A DNA stretch of 64,000 nt, taken from the NCBI GenBank assembly GCA_026122225.1, contig JANEZZ010000302.1, positions 372,001-436,000 on the forward strand. Direction: 5' to 3'. This DNA is from Heloderma charlesbogerti (Eukaryota; Chordata; Lepidosauria; Squamata; Helodermatidae). A program made the position numbers and the translations under genes. Of this stretch, positions 52,905 through 62,822 are shown piece after piece (the stretch's first letter is position 1; each line of letters opens with the position of its first letter). Under the pieces are notes generated by a model. The model was not told the origin of the DNA. It made no database searches and saw only the letters and a list, made by a program, of their open reading frames with translations.

Positions 52905-53235
52905 TCAGAAGCCAGCTGGCTTGTTGCAGCAGTCAAACCCAACAGCGGCTGCATAATTCATAAGCTCCCTACCAGTACACAAATACGCCATTTCCCCACA
53001 GGCCATCCCAAGCAAGCTTGTCTCGCTCTTGACTAGGAACCACAAAGTTGAGGGAGAGCAACAGGAAACATGAAAGCTCGTTGGCAGAGCCTTAATTGTG
53101 AATTACGCAAAGCGCCCTGCTCATGAATTATACAGGAGGCCCAACGCGCTCATACGTGGATGTCGTTCAGGCAATGGACTTGTTTATATGTTCTGCTTGG
53201 GTGGCTTTGAACTATAGCTCCCTACTTAACTGTAA
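52905..53235. promoter_or_regulatory. candidate conserved non-coding element
   Basis: Repeat-free, of moderate GC, with words such as GGCTGCATAATTCATAAGC, TTAATTGTGAATTACGCAAA and TCATGAATTATACAGG. Enhancer-like texture only; a conservation test is decisive. Confidence 0.25.
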
Positions 53236-53340
53236 CATCCTCATTTTCTTTTGAGCAAAAAAGAAAAGAGAAAGATATTCTCAGCTCAGCCAATATTTTC
53301 TTCCCCTCCTCCCTAAAGCATACTCACTCTCTCCCCCTCC

Positions 53341-53341
53341 A

Positions 53342-53375
<34 letters not shown>
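53341..53375. repeat. (CA)n microsatellite
   Basis: About 16 CA units. Confidence 0.95.
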
Positions 53376-53378
<3 letters not shown>

Positions 53379-53384
53379 TTCATC

Positions 53385-53885
53385 TCCCATGGGTATTGAA
53401 ACAATAGGAGCCATGTTTTATGACAGTTAGAGCACTGGATGAGAATGCTAGGTGGGGAGAGAAATGCCTTGGCAAACCATTTTGCTATTCATTATCTGTG
53501 CCCCTTATGTAAACATGCAGAGAATCAGGTGGTAGCATCCCTAGGTGTGTGTGTGAAGATTATATATGCTTCCCCTATGTACAACATCTCCCTGCAGGTA
53601 GAAAACTAGCTACACAGGGGAAGAGGCCTGGGATAGAGTCTCTCACCCTGTCAAGCTAGTTTTCTACATGTGCAGGTCATTTTGTGAAGAGTAGCCTTCC
53701 ACATCTGATCCCTCTACCTCAGAGAGGTGGACAGCCATAATAGGGAGACGGCCAGAGGACCACCTACCAAGCCCCCTGGAGGCTGTATGATGTCGGGAGG
53801 TATGGCCCCACCCCCTGTCAGTAAAGGGGAGTGGCCTGACCCCTGGGCATCATTTGGTTCTGCCAGGAACTGGCTTTGCCTGCCC
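53385..53885. other. no recognisable feature
   Basis: Unassigned non-coding sequence with GAAAACTAGCT and AGCTAGTTTTC as a short inverted pair (53599 and 53656). Confidence 0.5.
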
Positions 53886-53889
53886 TGTG

Positions 53890-54115
53890 CTTTCTCCCAC
53901 TGGGAGATTTTTTTTTTATTGTTGCATGTTTTAAATTGTTGTGTAAATGGTTTTATATATTATGTTTTATATTCTATTTTTATGGACTTGATCTTTTGTA
54001 AACCACCCAGAGAGCTTTGGCTAATGGGCGCTATAGAAATGTAGGATGATGCATGCTGCCTTGGCGGAAAAGCAGGATATAAATATAACAAATGATAAAT
54101 AAATACATCCCTTCC
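53890..54115 (+). mobile_element. L2-type LINE 3' tail
   Basis: T-rich run, then TTTGTAAACCACCCAGAGAG, CTTTGGCTAATGGGCGCTAT, and a second tail-like piece ending AAATGATAAATAAATACA. Matches the tail at 5580. No coding. Confidence 0.7.
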
Positions 54116-54130
54116 ATGACTGGAGATGAC

Positions 54131-54601
54131 TAGGGATGGCTGAAACCTCCCCTGCCCACCCCTCATGCTGCTCGCTGAACCCTTGCTACTTACCCGACCC
54201 AGTGAGCAGTGCGGGGCGAGCTGCTGGGCCATCCGGGGGGCTCTCAGCAGCTCTCGTTTATTCAGCAAGCCTCCATTTTTAGACAAGATGGGGCTCTGAA
54301 TTTTTGTAGATCTAGATCTACACAACGGTGGCTGTAAAGGTTCATTTCTACGGCTGAAATGAACCTTTATGGCCACTGTTGTGTAGATCTACTGTGCAAA
54401 CAGTACATCTACAAAGAACAGCACCCCATTTTGCACAAAAATGGACACTCGCATGGATGCCGAGTGGCTGTGGTGAGTCCGGGCCTCGCACATGGGGTGG
54501 GGGGTGAAGATGGGGGTTTACCAAGTCATGTTCAGGGCCATGGGTGGGTGGGTTTGGGGGAGGGGGTTCCTCAACCCAGTCAGGTGCCCATGCCATCCCT
54601 A
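54131..54601. mobile_element. hAT-like TAGGGATG element with central palindrome (471 bp)
   Basis: Starts TAGGGATGGCTGAAACC and ends CATGCCATCCCTA. The flanks GAGATGAC and GAGATAAC are an 8-bp TSD with one mismatch. The centre is a strong palindrome: GTAGATCTACACAACGGTGG and AAGGTTCATTT pair with AAATGAACCTTTATGGCC and TGTTGTGTAGATCTAC (54313-54394). Donor-like words point outward at both arms (minus GGGTAAGTAGC near 54190, plus GTGGTGAGTCC near 54471). Confidence 0.88.
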
Positions 54602-54609
54602 GAGATAAC

Positions 54610-54890
54610 AGACCTCTAAGAAGCTTCACAGATGGGGGACAGACAGTGGCCAGCCCGTGTTTTTCCCAGCTATTTACAGGCATTCTTGAACAGAGCATGA
54701 AGCCTTTGTTTTTGGAACTGCCATGATCGAACAATTCAACTGTCACCTGGCAGCAGCCATGATATCAGGCTGCAGCAGTGGGAAAGGGGGCAGGGTCACC
54801 ATCAGCTATGCTGAGAAGCCGCCACCATCAGGCTTCTCCCCTCCCATCAACTGTCACCTGGCAGCCCCCAATCCATCAGGCTACAGCAGA
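54610..54890. other. no recognisable feature
   Basis: Unassigned. Contains a loosely repeated phrase CATCAACTGTCACCTGGCAG / CAACTGTCACCTGGCAGCAG. Confidence 0.45.
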
Positions 54891-54892
54891 GG

Positions 54893-54964
54893 GAAGAAGA
54901 GAAGAGAAGAGAAGAGAAGAGAAGAGAAGAGAAGAGAAGAGAAGAGAAGAGAAGAGAAGAGAAG
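54893..54964. repeat. (GAAGA)n microsatellite
   Basis: About 14 units of a 5-bp purine repeat, directly upstream of a hAT element. Confidence 0.95.
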
Positions 54965-55040
54965 CAGGGCCACTCCATCAGCTGAGCTGAGAGACCTTCC
55001 ATCAGGTTATACAGTGGCCACTCCATCAGGCTATAGCAGA

Positions 55041-55599
55041 TAAGGATGGACGAAAGTCCCTTTCCTGGTCCCGCAGCTTGCTTCGTGGTGGGGGGAGGCG
55101 CTTCGGTTCTCCCCCCGAAGTTCTTGGCGGGGGGGAGGCGCCTCGCCCCTCCTGACCAAAATTCAGGCCAGGGGGGAGGCGCCCCATCCCTCGCTTCCGA
55201 AATTCAGGCCGGGGGTGAGCGCCCCATCTCCCCGGCCGTGAAATAAAAAAAGTAAATTGGGAAAAAAAAATGTGATAGGCTACGTAACGATTTACGTAGC
55301 CTATCACGGCTAGATTTTCAAAGTCAGCCATGATAGGCTACGTAAATCGTTACGTAGCCTATCACGTGTTTTTTTTTTACTTTACTTTACTTTGTAATGG
55401 CGGCGGTGGCAGCTGGTCGGAAGACCGGCCGCCGCCCCCGCCCCCACGCCGCCGGGACCCGCCACCGAGAGGGAAATTCAAAGGTGGTAAGTCCCATCCC
55501 GGGGGGGGGGGCGGAGAATTCCACCACCAATTTCGGGGGGCCGAATGCGTTGGCATTCGGCCTCCCGGAGATTCGTGGAGAAATTCTCCGCCATCCCTA
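55041..55599 (-). mobile_element. chained-palindrome hAT-like element, complete short form (559 bp)
   Basis: ATAGCAGA flanks both ends, a perfect 8-bp TSD. The left end is type B (TAAGGATGGACGAAAGTC), the right end type A (GAAATTCTCCGCCATCCCTA). Only two hairpins remain: 55272-55309 (ACGTAACGATTTACGT) and 55330-55366 (ACGTAAATCGTTACGT). Each is a palindrome and each is the inverse of the other, giving a palindrome of palindromes. The type A arm has ATGGCGGCGGTGGCAGCTGG at 55397 and a plus-strand donor GGTG|GTAAGTCC at 55484-55494. The type B donor is mutated. Confidence 0.92.
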
Positions 55600-55604
55600 A
55601 TAGC

Positions 55605-55910
55605 AGAAGGAGGAAGGGAAGGGAAGAGAAGGGAAGCAGGGGAAGTCCACCGGCTCAGCTGAGAGACCCGATACATTCAGTGCCTCCTGTCCTTGAAGTC
55701 GTTATAAGAACTTTGTGACAAAGAATGACTGCCTCTTTGCTCCCCCACCCTCCCCCGCCCCTGCCCCCGCTACCAATCTCTTTTCCTTTCATGATGTGTG
55801 TTTTATAGCGTAACCCTGAGGGCAGGAACAGTCTTGTTGCTGATCTCTATTTGTCTGAAGTGCGGGGTAAACCCCCCACTTTAAATACAGAAATAAATAG
55901 ACCTACTCTC
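55605..55910. other. no recognisable feature
   Basis: Unassigned; purine-rich at its left edge, with a GAAGGGAAGAGAAGGGAAG stretch. Confidence 0.5.
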
Positions 55911-55914
55911 TTTT

Positions 55915-56110
55915 TCTCTCTTTTTCAAGGAGACCAAATAAGCTAATAACCAACTTCTCATCTTGTGGTATTGAATTACGTGAATTATTCATTGCGATTC
56001 ATAATGAACAAGCTGATGCTTTAGGTTCTGGGCAACCTGCAAGCATGTCTTCCAGGATTCCCAAACTCATCTTTTACACTCTTACAAGAGGCTATTGTTT
56101 CTACTTTTAA
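55915..56110. promoter_or_regulatory. candidate conserved non-coding element
   Basis: Repeat-free text with AATAAGCTAATAACC, GAATTACGTGAATTATTCAT and GCGATTCATAATGAAC. Enhancer-like texture; not tested. Confidence 0.2.
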
Positions 56111-56114
56111 AACC

Positions 56115-56640
56115 TAACAGACCATTACCATAATCAGATGAGACTCAATCCATTGCAATTACCATATCTTCTGCTAGCTCCCTCACCCACTATTAATAAA
56201 ATCCACTCTACAAATTTCTGGCTGCAGATTCTGCCTTGCTGGGTTGGATTGGGTCACCTGCAAAGGCACAAGCCTTGTGCTGTTCTGGACATATGCCGAT
56301 GGACTAGAATTCCTGGCAAAATACTTATCATTTAAGTAGTCAGTTCTTTGGAAGAAGAGTTCTTTTGAAATTAGTTGATATCCAAGTAAATAAGCATAGG
56401 ATTGGGATAAAAGGAAAGGGGGAACCCTGTCCTATATATGCTGGACCTTGACTTGAGTAAAGGACTTCATGAGCGTTTTACCACCACATATAAAAACACC
56501 GATACACAACACTTAACTAAGTCAAGTGCCATTCCTCTCTCAAGGACACAAACACACCAAGGCTGCAATTATGTGCTCACTTAATAGCACACAAACAGTC
56601 CCACTGCAACCCGTGGGACTTCCCTGGGGCCAACCCAAGA
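56115..56640. other. no recognisable feature
   Basis: Unassigned non-coding sequence up to the TSD of the next element. Confidence 0.5.
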
Positions 56641-56652
56641 CAGTATGCTGCC

Positions 56653-57581
56653 TAGGGATGTCAGAGAATTCCGCCACGGATCTCGGTGAGGCCGAATGCC
56701 AGTGCATTCGGCCCCCCGAAATCTGTGGTGGAATGGCCTGCCACCCCCCTGCCCCCCCGCGGATTCCCCCCGGGACGAGACTTACCTGGGGCAGATATTC
56801 CGGGTGGCGGCGGCTGCGGTGGCAGCTGTGGCGGCTGTGGCTGCGGCGGCTGGTCTTATGACTGGCTGCCACCGCAGCCATTTGCAGTCTTGTCATTTGG
56901 GTTTTGTTTTTGTTTTTTATGCCACCGTCATTTGCAGTCTGGAGAATTTTTTTTTTTAAACAGAGATGTGATAGGCTACGTAAAGACTTAGGTAGCCTAT
57001 CACATCCCGGTTTAAAAAAAAAAAGAAAACGCGTATGCAAATGGCGGCGGCTACGGCCACCGCCATTTGCGTTCCTTATTTTTGGCCGTCTTAGTCTACG
57101 TAACTACATAGTTTGCGTCCCTTTTTGATTCACCGTTTTAGCCTACATAAATATTTATCTAGGCTAAAACGGCGAATCAAAAAGGGATGCAAATATCGCC
57201 CACTACGCTATTCGCGTTCCTCTTTATTTTCGCCGTAATAGTTTACGTAAATATTTACGTAGACTAAGACGGCCAAAAATAAGGAACGCAAATGGCGGCA
57301 GCCATAGCCGCCGCCATTTGCGTAAGCATTTTTGTTTGTTTGTTTGTTTGTTTTTTACCCAGAGCCCTCCGCGGCTGGAAATCCGGCTGCGGACGGCCCT
57401 GGCCTGGGCCAGGCCGGCCGCTCCGCTGAGCCGCCGCAGAGCACAGCCAGCCATCAAGGATTCCAGGGGGGAGGACCGGATTGCCTCCCCCCCCATCAAG
57501 GATTCCAGGGGGAGGGATGGAACGCCTCCCCCCACCATGAACATAATCCGCGGAAAGGTAAGTGACTTTCATACATCCCTA
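56653..57581 (+). mobile_element. chained-palindrome hAT-like element, complete (929 bp)
   Basis: ATGCTGCC is repeated exactly on both sides (8-bp TSD). The left end is type A (TAGGGATGTCAGAGAATTCC, with the small inverted repeat GCCGAATGCCAGTGCATTCGGC), the right end type B (CTTTCATACATCCCTA). Hairpins: 56967-57003; 57030-57073 (GCAAATGGCGG...CCGCCATTTGC); 57112-57188, whose arms include TTTTTGATTCACCGTTTTAG; a partial one at 57189-57218; 57229-57275; and 57283-57324. Outward splice donors: minus CCAG|GTAAGTCT at 56780-56789 and plus AAAG|GTAAGTGA at 57554-57565. On the minus strand an ATG at about 56881 opens a frame that runs to the CAG of the donor. No transposase. Confidence 0.94.
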
Positions 57582-57589
57582 ATGCTGCC

Positions 57590-59018
57590 CAAGCATAGTG
57601 GATAAGGAAGTCCCGTCCTCACTACCACCACACACACACACCCTTTCCACATACATTCCATATACTTTCAACATACACCCGGACTGGCTGGCAAATCTTA
57701 CTTCAGCGTTGTTGGTGATGAGTCAGTGTCCTGCTAGCTTTGAGCAGTGGCAAGTAGAAGGTAGGTCTGGATCTACTGGTGATATGCAGTAGATTCACAT
57801 GGGGTTCTGACTCCATTAGCAGGAAAGAAATGACTTCCCCTGCCCTAAATTATACTGCTGAAATAAAGGAAGTTAGGGGGTAACATGTACTGAATATCTG
57901 TGTAGAAGGACTACAGGCTCCATTCAGTTCTGGTACTCAAAACAAATCCCTGGATTCAGAATTCTTTAATTCTAGCTGTATGCCTTGTGCATCAAGGTCT
58001 TGATGGTGGATCTCAGAGTTCTCGAACGAAAAAGAAAAAACAACAACTATTAGATTCTGCAAGCCAGGCATCTGGCTTAAAGGATGCATGGCAGGCTACT
58101 CGACACACACACCTCTGCCCTCCATCATCTCAGCCCACTCACTACCTTCAGCATCCACCACATCAAGTAGCTGACACAGGTTACCCAATGGTAGGGCCAG
58201 TGCTGGCTCACTTCAAGTAAACAAGCATAGGATTGGTCTGCAAGCCACTTTGTACAGTCAGCAGAATCCAATGATAGAGCTCTTCCTTCAACTGTATCAC
58301 CTGGTTGCCGATGGGTGTGCGTGTGTGTGTTCGTGCGTGCATGCGCACACAAAGGGGGGGGGAGTTGTATGCACTTACAAACCCCAGAGAGAAGCCTCTC
58401 TCTGACATGCTAGATTTCTATATGCAGGCAAGATTCCCTCACCCTTGGGAAACAAACAGTCAAACCTCTACCTTCAGCCAAGAGTACTATAATCCAGAAA
58501 AAAAAAAGTTTTACCACTGCTTTTGCTGACAGTATAAACTGGTCCATTGATTCTTTGCTGTCTTTGCAGGAAAGGGCACCTGAATTCCATAATACAATAA
58601 TCCTTCTCCATTTTGCCACACACAGGCTTCTTAGCCAAGGATTTTCGTATTTTTAAAAGGTGGATTTTTGAGGCATTTCCTTTTAAAGGAAAAAAAAAAA
58701 AAGCCCTGATACAAACATAACTGAAAAAGAAAACCTCAGGCTAAAACCTTGAGGGAACCAAAGGGGTGGGTGGGAACTGCCTTGTGTGTTTTATGAGAGA
58801 TTAGGGCAAACTTAGTTTTGTCTTAAGCCACTAAAGACTCATAAAAGCCCCAATGAAGATGGTGAGCCTCCGAAAAACCTCACAGGGCTTAGGAAAGAAA
58901 AGTCAATTTAAAGTCAGACAAAAGCCTTGCCTAAAGAAGTTAGCAGGGGTTTCGCACAAGTTGAAAGAAGTGGCAAAGGATAGATTAGAGACAGTTACAA
59001 AACTTTGAAGCAGAGGTC
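57590..59018. other. mostly unassigned; (GT)n near 58313-58348
   Basis: No gene or transposon recognised in about 1.4 kb. A short (CA)n at about 57630-57642 and an imperfect (GT)n with TGCG interruptions at 58313-58348. Confidence 0.55.
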
Positions 59019-59027
59019 ATGAGGGAT

Positions 59028-59986
59028 TAGGGATGTACAAAAGTCACTTACCTTTTCGCGGATGTGATTCGCGGTGGGGGGGAGACGCTCCGTCCCTCCC
59101 CCCGGAATCCTCGACAGGGGGAGGCAATCCAGTCCTCCCCCCTAGAATCCTGCCCAGCTGGCTCTGCTCCGCGGCGGCTCCGTGGAGCAGCCGGCCAGGG
59201 CTGGCCGCAGCCGGAGTTCCGGCCATGGACTGGCTGCTGCGGACGCAAATGGTGGCCGCCATAGCAGCCACCATTTGTGTCCAGCCAGGCTGCTGTGATA
59301 GGCTACGTAGGTATTTACGTAGCCTATCATGGCAGGCAAAAAAAAAAAACCAGCGTATGCACATGGCGGCGGCTACAGCAGCTGCCATTTGCGTTCTCTA
59401 TTTTTCGCCGTTTTAGCCTACGTAAATATTTACGTGGGCTATTACGGTGAAAAAAAAGGGGAATGCAAATAGCGTAGTGGACGCTATTTGTGTTCCTTTT
59501 TTTTACGCCGTTTTAGCCTACGTAAATATTTATGTAAGCTATTACAGCAAAAAAAAGGAACGCAAATAGTGCCCACTACGTTATTTGCATTCCCCCTTTT
59601 TTTCACTGTAATAGCCTACATAAATATTTCCGTAGGCTAAAACAGTGAAAAATTGGGAATGCAAATGGCGGCTGCCATAGCCGCCGCCATTTGCGTACAC
59701 TGGTGTTTGTTTGTTTTTTGGCTTGCTGTGATAGGCTACGTAAATACTTATGTAGCCTATCACGGCAAACACCAGGACGCAAATGGTGGCCGCAGCAGCC
59801 GGTCAAAAGACCAGCAGCCGCTGGAGCCGCTGCCGCTGGAACATCTGCCCCAGACAAGCTTCGTCCTGGGGGGGAATCCGCGGGGGGGCGGGAGGTGGGA
59901 GGCCATTCCGCCACAGATTTCGGGGGGCTGAATGCCAGTGCATTCGGCCTCACTGAAATCCGTGGTGGAATTCTCCTCCATCCCTA
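59028..59986 (-). mobile_element. chained-palindrome hAT-like element, complete long form (959 bp)
   Basis: TGAGGGAT is repeated exactly on both sides (8-bp TSD). The left end is type B (TAGGGATGTACAAAAGTCAC), the right end type A (TTCTCCTCCATCCCTA), so it is inverted relative to the element at 56653. About ten hairpins alternate between two types. ATGG type: near 59240-59280, 59353-59395, 59459-59500, 59556-59598, 59655-59697. TACGTAAATATTTACGTA type: near 59289-59331, 59405-59450, 59506-59550, 59600-59650, 59720-59765. The type B donor AAAAG|GTAAGTGA (minus) is intact at 59045-59055; the type A donor is lost (CCCCAGACAAGC). No coding. Confidence 0.94.
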
Positions 59987-59994
59987 TGAGGGAT

Positions 59995-60818
59995 ACATCG
60001 AGGTGTACCATATCCGTGCAGAGGGATTCAAAATGTGAGGTTAAGGATGCTTCCACAATTCTGCTTATCTGGATTTCTCCTTGGATTTTGGAATATCTGG
60101 TCCCATGTACAAAATGGAACTGATTCATTAGAATAATACACTGTTCTCTTTTTAATTTCTGGACTATGTGAAGAAGTTGGTAATTTTGGCACATTGTTAT
60201 CAAAACTGAACTGAACTGAAATTCTCACGCATCTGCACTGGCCAAATTGAAGAGGTACAACCATTCCCAGCATGGAGAGGACTATGTCATGTAGCTGTTA
60301 AAGATAAGGATCCTGTCATTTAAAAAGAGTTGGCAACCCTAATTCAGCACCACAAACATAGTTGAATACACAGGCAGCCAAACCTGGACATTTAAGAACT
60401 AAGCACTCAAAGAGTCTGGATGGATGAATGTCAATTTTGGTTTCTCCCTCTGTTTGTCTATCTGTCTGTCTTTCAAGAGCTTTTCTGCACAAGGCTGTTA
60501 ATCACTGTATCTACTTTCAGTTTCATCACAGAACTGAGATCCGAGCGCTACACAAAGGGCTTTCCCTTTCCTGCTTTTCTGCTATATAATCACTCTGTGG
60601 TGCTGTGGTATAATGGAATAACTCAGTTACACAGGTAGAGAAATGGGTTTTGTTTTGCTTTGCTTTTACAAATAATATGGCATTTTCCCAGCTATATATA
60701 TAAAAAAAAAATCCATGGAAGTGCTCTTACATTAAAAAACAGAAGCAAAACTGGAGGGTCAAGATGTTGTCTAAAGAACCTATAAACAAGTGCACAATAA
60801 ATGCCTTGTGTAAAAAAG
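59995..60818. other. no recognisable feature
   Basis: Unassigned non-coding sequence. Confidence 0.5.
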
Positions 60819-61061
60819 CTCTAAATTAGGACTGTGCACCACTTCAGTCCAAAGCCCAAATAATGAGGTGAAGAAGGCTGATTCGGAAGTGCCTTGTCTT
60901 GCTACAAGGCAGATCAGAACAGCACTGAGGCACCCCGAACCAAAGCGGATCACCTATGAGGAGCCTCAGTCTGCCTTGTATATTTGGAGCTCTCCTTATG
61001 TCTTCTGAGCAGCCCAAGCAGTCCGCCTCCAAAATGTATCAAGTTGTGAAAGATCATGCAC

Positions 61062-61106
61062 TGGAGGAGGAGGAGGAGGAGGAGGAGGAGGAGGAGGAGG
61101 AGGAGG
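61062..61106. repeat. (GGA)n microsatellite
   Basis: About 15 uninterrupted GGA units within the large hAT-type element. Confidence 0.95.
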
Positions 61107-61289
61107 CACCAAATCTATCACTTTGAGAGAGATCCAACCACCGGGAGGGGCAGAAAATGAGGAGGGAGAGGGGAAGGGGAGAGGAGGAGGAGGGAGTGAG
61201 CTTTGCTGTGAGTCAGCCTCTGTTTGCTTATTATGAGAGAGGTGGTGTTACTGGAGAGGAGAGGACTGTCTGAATGTTATTTGGCTAGA

Positions 61290-61330
61290 GCAGTGGTCTC
61301 CAAAGTGGGGTGCATGCACCCCAGGGTGGG
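61290..61330. mobile_element. possible nested hAT end
   Basis: CAGTGGTCTCCAAAGTGGGG with GTGCATGCACCCC resembles the start of another hAT family (pattern CAGTGGTTCCCAAAGTGGG known from vertebrates). The opposite end was not found. Confidence 0.4.
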
Positions 61331-61846
61331 AGCAAGAAGATCCATTGGGGTGCATGAGCTGCCTGATAATGGAGCAGCCTCCTGCTGCCCTGACGAGCTG
61401 CCATTGTATGCAATGATGGTGGAGGCAGCAGGATGGGACAGGAGCCGAGAGGGAAGCTCCATGGCATTTCTCTCTCGGCTCCAGTCCTATCCTGCCTCCA
61501 CTGCAGCCACTGAGAGCAACTGTGCCAGTCTCCACAAGGCATGGCAGAGGAAGCCGTGGCACCAGAGCAGCTAGCATCCTGCTGAAGGAGAGTGGGAAGG
61601 AGATTAACCCTCCCCACTCTCCTCTAGCAGAATGAAGCCAAGAAGAAAGTGCATGCTATGACAACTCCCCCCACTTCTGTAATAAGTTTACCATTCATTC
61701 TTGTTGTTTGTTCATTTAAAAATTCTGAAAATTTCGCAGTAGTTGCTTATCTTCCACCCCTGCCCCTTTTCAGTTCTCTCTCAACCATTAATTTGCCCTT
61801 ACTTTGATTTGGTCTACATTTTTTATAAATGTGTATGTGTATATAT

Positions 61847-62146
61847 AAAAGGTAAAGGTGTCCCCAACCAGTCGTGTCCGACTCTCGGGTGCGGTGCTCA
61901 TCCCCGTTTCTAAGCCGAAGAGCCAGCGCTGTCCGAAGACACTTCCATGGTCATGTGGCCGGCATGACTGAACACGGAGGTGCACGGAACGCTGTTACCT
62001 TTCCCACCGAGGCGGTACCTATTTATCTACTTGCAATTTCTTGCTTTCGAACTGCTAGGTTGGCAGAAGCTGGGACTGAAGACGGGAGCTCATTCGGTCA
62101 CGCAGCACTCGGGTCTCGAACTGCTGTCCTGCCAACCTTCCGGTCT
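61847..62146 (-). mobile_element. Sauria-type SINE with BovB-like tail, 5' truncated
   Basis: On the minus strand the 3' part reads GAGAGTCGGACACGACTGGT, then CACCTTTACCTTTT. The first piece is close to the BovB 3' end in this window (AGAGTCGGACATGACTGAAC), as described for Sauria SINEs, which use BovB to move. The body includes CCGGCCACATGACCATGG and TAGATAAATAGGTACCGCC. A B-box-like GTTCGAGACCCGAG lies near 62110, but the tRNA-like 5' end with the A box is missing. Confidence 0.78.
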
Positions 62147-62822
62147 ACACTCCCCTCCACTCCCCTTCTCAATTCCTGTATTCCTTCCATTCCCATTTTT
62201 TAACTCTTTTCCCTAAAAAATAAATAAAAGCCCCTTTCTCTTCTGTTAGGATTATAGTTACCCACACACACACACTTGCAGTTTAGCTTTTTTTTTGCTC
62301 TTGTGTGTGTGCTTGTGCTCCATGGACAAGCAAACAGTTTGTGTCAAATGACTACACACAGTCCACATTTCCAAAAACAGTGGGAAAAGCACTTCATTAA
62401 CAGCTAATGCTACACTGTGTGTTGCAAAGCAAGCAAGCCGAATATGAAGCATCTTGGGGGTCTTGGCAGGGGCAGAGGTGGGTGAGGTACTGCTGTGCCC
62501 TCCTGGCAGGGCTGCTGTGTTGCTTTCTGCCTCTGTCAGTCCAGTAGATAACTGTTGTTGCTCTTCATTCAAGTCAATGTGCCCACCTGGCAGGGTTGCT
62601 GTCTTTGTTTGCTTCCTGCCTACCAGCCGATGTTTTCTCAGGCAATTCAGCCAAAGAGACCCTGAGGTTATTGCCTGTGAATAGGAAAGTAATACTATTT
62701 GCAGTTCAAAGAAAGCTACAGCAGAATATAGGGACAGTAACCTCCTTACCGCTTCAACACCTAACTTGCTTATCCCTTTATGAACTTTGGTTTGAATTTC
62801 TGAGAACAGAACATTTTACCTG

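Noticed and set aside
54723..55043. Plus-strand frame with KRREEKRREEK repeats
   Set aside because: It is a translation of the (GAAGA)n microsatellite and not a protein domain.
59240..59765. Regularly spaced palindromes reminiscent of a CRISPR array
   Set aside because: Units alternate between two palindrome types, there are no unique spacers, and the block lies inside a transposon with TSDs in a vertebrate genome.
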